A stretch of 7,387 nt of DNA, taken from the NCBI GenBank assembly GCA_025056515.1, contig JANWWB010000095.1, positions 1 to 7,387 of the forward strand, written 5' to 3'. The DNA comes from Anaerolineales bacterium. Lineage in GTDB: Bacteria > Chloroflexota > Anaerolineae > Anaerolineales > Villigracilaceae. The position numbers and the translations under genes were made by a program. This document shows, in pieces, positions 5,764-7,387 of this stretch. How positions within the stretch are numbered: the first letter of the stretch is position 1; every line of letters starts with the position of its first letter. The notes under the pieces were generated by a model. The model was not told where the DNA came from. It searched no databases and saw nothing but the letters and a program-made list of their open reading frames with translations.

Positions 5764-5790
5764 TAGCGGAACACCTAGCGGAACACCGCT
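5764..5790 (+). repeat. 12-bp perfect tandem duplication and hairpin in the tmRNA leader
   Basis: TAGCGGAACACC occurs twice in direct succession (5764-5775, 5776-5787). The second copy plus the next three bases forms AGCGG-AACA-CCGCT (5777-5790), a 5-bp hairpin ending 8 bases before the mature tmRNA. The repeat sits at the expected transcription start and in the part of the precursor that RNase P removes. Confidence 0.7.
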
Positions 5791-5798
5791 CCTGTGAT

Positions 5799-6195
5799 GG
5801 GGATGACAGGTTTCGACGGGAGAGGCTGGTTCCGGAATGCGAGCCGAGAGGCGCCGAACTCGAAAAATCAGCGCAAAAAATAAGTGCCAACCGCACTTCC
5901 TATGCCGCAATGCCCCTCGCTGCATAAGCGATGAGCAAAGCGGTCGGTCTCCAAGAGAGAGGCCGCGTTCACCCGACCCGTTTCCCTGCCCCGGGGAGGT
6001 GTGGGCGTGACAAAGGGCGGGGTGCCGCGCAGGACGCCGCTCAATGCGCGAAAGAGGGGGCTTCGGTCCCCAGCGGCTGGCGTTGTGTCCGGTTTGCCGG
6101 CTGAACGGCTCAGCGCAAGAAGTCTCAACCGGCTACGCTCGTAGAGTTCCGAGAGCCGAATCTTTCGGACGCGGGTTCGATTCCCGCCATCTCCA
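5799..6195 (+). ncRNA. ssrA: Transfer-messenger RNA (tmRNA, 10Sa RNA)
   Basis: With SmpB, tmRNA releases ribosomes stalled on mRNAs without a usable stop codon and tags the nascent chain for proteolysis. The 5' end GGGGATGACAGGTTTCGACGGG-type block and the 3' T-arm (GCGGG 6171-6175, TTCGATT 6176-6182, CCCGC 6183-6187) are characteristic. The acceptor stem pairs GGGGATG (5799-5805) with CATCTCC (6188-6194). Its third pair is G-U, the alanine-tRNA synthetase identity element, followed by discriminator A6195. CCA is not encoded (CTT follows), so it must be added. The tag frame is at 5886-5927. The G/C-rich segment between the tag and the T-arm would form the pseudoknots; I did not fold it. A terminator starts 4 bases beyond the end. 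Confidence 0.97.
5886..5927 (+). other. tmRNA tag-peptide reading frame
   Basis: The frame starts at resume codon GCC, just after the A-rich AAAAAATAAGT, and ends at TAA (5925-5927). It encodes ANRTSYAAMPLAA, 13 residues. The AN- beginning and -LAA end match known tags, and the LAA end is what ClpXP and related proteases recognise. The residues before it (MP rather than the common A of ALAA) are unusual. Confidence 0.9.
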
Positions 6196-6198
6196 CTT

Positions 6199-6226
6199 AA
6201 ACACGCCTTTCGGCGTGTTTCTTTTT
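6199..6226 (+). terminator. Intrinsic terminator of ssrA
   Basis: AAACACGCC (6199-6207) and GGCGTGTTT (6212-6220) form a perfect 9-bp stem around a TTTC loop. CTTTTT follows (6221-6226). It directly abuts the tmRNA 3' end. Confidence 0.93.
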
Positions 6227-6272
6227 GGACAGCTACCACCGTCTAGGAGCGAAAAAACAGTGCCTTATGGTC

Positions 6273-6303
6273 GCAAGCGCTATCCGATAGCGCTTGCTCT
6301 TTT
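6273..6303 (+). terminator. 25-bp palindrome with T-run: second terminator or operator
   Basis: GCAAGCGCTATC (6273-6284) and GATAGCGCTTGC (6286-6297) are exact reverse complements around a single central base. As RNA this makes an 11-bp stem with a CCG loop. TCTTTT follows on the + strand (6298-6303), so it can act as a second intrinsic terminator after ssrA, insulating dnaK. The opposite strand has no T-run. The perfect symmetry also fits a dimeric regulator's operator. Confidence 0.65.
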
Positions 6304-6380
6304 GCCGGCGGTCTCTTTGCGGCCTTTACGCCTTGCTCAGAGCCGAAGCTTCCTCCCGAACTCAGACTCACCAGCTCTAA

Positions 6381-6392
6381 GAACACCTGTTC
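6381..6392. promoter_or_regulatory. GAAC-N4-GTTC dyad, LexA-box-like
   Basis: GAACACCTGTTC is an inverted repeat (GAACA-CC-TGTTC) that fits the GAACN4GTTC core of the Bacillus/actinobacterial SOS box. It lies 124 bp before the dnaK start, upstream of any likely promoter. dnaK is not a usual SOS gene and a motif of this length can occur by chance. Confidence 0.2.
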
Positions 6393-6501
6393 CGGGGAGA
6401 AAGGTGCCAACAAGATTTCTACACTCTGTTAACGTTTTTCTTGCACGCGTACAGTATTCTTGGAGCGTCAATAAAGCGCCTCAAGGGCGTTAATCCTCGT
6501 C

Positions 6502-6507
6502 AAGGAG
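6502..6507 (+). promoter_or_regulatory. Ribosome binding site of dnaK
   Basis: AAGGAG stands 8 bases before the ATG at 6516, an ideal spacing. It supports this start, which also gives the family's standard [14 protein letters not shown] beginning. Confidence 0.88.
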
Positions 6508-6515
6508 TAGTCATT

Positions 6516-7387
6516 ATGGGAAAAATCATTGGGATTGACTTAGGAACGACCAACAGTGTTGTGGCTGTTATGGAAGGCGGTCAACCGGTTGTTATCCCGA
6601 CTGCCGAAGGTGGGCGCTTATGCCCTTCGGTGGTTGCCTTTACCAAGACCGGAGAACGATTGGTCGGTCAGACGGCCAAACGCCAAGCGATTATCAATTC
6701 GGAGAATACTATATACTCTATCAAACGCTTCATGGGCCGGCGCTTCTCCGAGGTGGAGACCGAACGCAAGATGGTCCCCTATCAAGTCATTGAAGGGCCT
6801 CAGGGCGAAGCGCGGGTGAGGATCCCGGTCAATGGCCGCGAGTATACCCCGCAGGAGATTTCAGCGATGGTGTTGGCCAAACTCAAGGCCGATGCTGAAG
6901 CCTATCTCGGTCAGCCGGTCACGCAGGCGGTTATTACCGTTCCGGCGTATTTCAACGATAGCCAGCGGCAGGCAACCAAAGATGCGGGGAAGATTGCCGG
7001 TTTGGAAGTGCTGCGCATCATTAATGAGCCGACTGCTTCAGCCCTGGCCTACGGGCTGGATAAGAAGAAAAATGAAACCATTTTGGTCTTTGACCTGGGT
7101 GGCGGGACGTTTGATGTCTCTATCTTGGAGGTTGGTGATGGCGTCATCGAGGTCAAGGCGACCAATGGCGATACTCACTTGGGCGGCGATGACTGGGACC
7201 AACGCATTGTCAATTGGGCAGCGGATGAGTTTTTGAAACAGGAAGGGATTGACTTGCGCCAGGACCGCCAAGCGCTTCAACGCCTACGCGAGGCCGCTGA
7301 AAAAGCCAAGATTGAACTCTCCAGCATGATGGAGACCGAAATCAACTTGCCTTACATCACTGCTGATGCTACCGGCCCGAAGCATCT
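6516..7387 (+). CDS. dnaK: Chaperone protein DnaK (Hsp70), N-terminal 290 residues, cut by window end
   Basis: This is the ATP-driven Hsp70 chaperone, which folds and protects cytoplasmic proteins with DnaJ and GrpE. The window holds most of the nucleotide-binding domain. Visible are the phosphate-1 loop GIDLGTTNS (6-14, Asp8), Lys70 in [17 protein letters not shown] (142-154), [14 protein letters not shown] (169-182, Glu171) and the phosphate-2 loop FDLGGGTFD (192-200, Thr198). The numbering of Asp8, Lys70 and Glu171 matches E. coli DnaK. Residues about 75-102 form the additional loop that the usual Firmicutes DnaK lacks, so the protein is of the longer type. Residues 217-290 ([13 protein letters not shown] and [13 protein letters not shown]) are nearly standard, with Trp227 in place of the usual Phe. 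The frame runs off the right edge with no sign of damage; grpE and dnaJ may follow outside. The frame is free of stops and codon use matches the neighbours. Confidence 0.97.
   Translation, partial: MGKIIGIDLGTTNSVVAVMEGGQPVVIPTAEGGRLCPSVVAFTKTGERLVGQTAKRQAIINSENTIYSIKRFMGRRFSEVETERKMVPYQVIEGPQGEARVRIPVNGREYTPQEISAMVLAKLKADAEAYLGQPVTQAVITVPAYFNDSQRQATKDAGKIAGLEVLRIINEPTASALAYGLDKKKNETILVFDLGGGTFDVSILEVGDGVIEVKATNGDTHLGGDDWDQRIVNWAADEFLKQEGIDLRQDRQALQRLREAAEKAKIELSSMMETEINLPYITADATGPKH

Larger units (their letters stand above)
6227..6515. other. Non-coding region between ssrA terminator and dnaK
   Basis: These 289 bases contain no credible gene. The first part holds the near-perfect palindrome at 6273-6297. 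The middle holds a GAACACCTGTTC dyad (6381-6392). The last 80 bases should contain the dnaK promoter: TTGCAC (6441-6446) and TATTCT (6455-6460) are visible but only 8 bp apart, so they do not form one promoter. A weak hairpin (CGCC 6477-6480 with GGCG 6486-6489) lies just before the ribosome binding site. I saw no TTAGCACTC-type CIRCE element and no HspR HAIR site. Confidence 0.7.

Noticed and set aside
5868..6239. 123-codon open frame on the - strand across tmRNA
   Set aside because: It is antisense to the structured RNA, has no ribosome binding site, and is explained by the G/C-rich tmRNA sequence.
6267..6290. Seven-codon leader peptide (MVASAIR) overlapping the palindrome, suggesting attenuation
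   Set aside because: The nearest AGGAG (6245-6249) is 17 bases from the ATG, too far, and the codons show no regulatory bias.
6459..6485. CTTG...CAAG dyad before dnaK as an HspR HAIR site
   Set aside because: The CTTG and CAAG halves are 19 bp apart instead of 13, and the inner bases do not match.
6044..6493. 149-codon open frame on the + strand over the tmRNA 3' half and its terminator
   Set aside because: It runs through the tmRNA T-arm and two hairpin terminators, and its protein is rich in Arg/Pro/Ser with no family pattern.

Overview
The window looks like chromosomal DNA of a Chloroflexota bacterium, most likely class Anaerolineae. Four things suggest this: a ComEC whose C-terminal hydrolase domain has lost its metal ligands, a lipoprotein with a Thr/Pro-rich linker after the lipobox, a minimal ECF sigma/one-helix membrane protein pair, and a DnaK that keeps the long nucleotide-domain loop. 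The taxonomic call is inference from protein character; no database search was possible. No phage, insertion sequence or CRISPR array is visible, and all genes look intact apart from the two cut by the window edges.

Layout. 1-1511 (+) is the C-terminal part of the DNA-uptake channel protein ComEC. It converges on an 823-residue S41-family protease lipoprotein (1644-4115, -), with a strong bidirectional terminator between them and possibly a short terminator-ended transcript. The lipoprotein gene is divergent from a two-gene (+) unit: a small helical, HEPN-like protein of unknown function (4157-4486), overlapped by a glutaredoxin/mycoredoxin-like thiol protein (4473-4727). The start codons of the two divergent units are only 41 bp apart, and the gap contains a symmetric TATTATA that reads as a -10 box on both strands. 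The (+) unit appears to start on a leaderless mRNA.

Converging on the redoxin gene is a (-) operon: an ECF sigma factor (5028-5591, GTG start) followed by an 84-residue single-helix membrane protein (4734-4988), a candidate anti-sigma factor. The sigma gene is divergent from ssrA (tmRNA, 5799-6195 plus an unencoded CCA). Between them lie back-to-back extended -10 boxes, a 42-bp inverted repeat and a 12-bp tandem duplication in the tmRNA leader. The tmRNA is followed at once by an intrinsic terminator and, 45 bp on, by a second near-perfect 25-bp palindrome with a T-run. About 290 bp of non-coding DNA then leads to dnaK (6516 to window end), which has a good ribosome binding site but no CIRCE or HAIR operator that I could find.

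Functionally, the right half joins two protein quality-control genes (ribosome rescue by tmRNA and the Hsp70 chaperone) to a sigma factor/membrane protein pair that may sense envelope conditions. The left half holds DNA uptake and extracytoplasmic proteolysis. I did not see a complete undescribed system. The least ordinary elements are the metal-site-less ComEC domain, the symmetric -10 with apparent leaderless start, the crowded sigma/ssrA control region with a non-canonical tmRNA tag, and the palindrome before dnaK.
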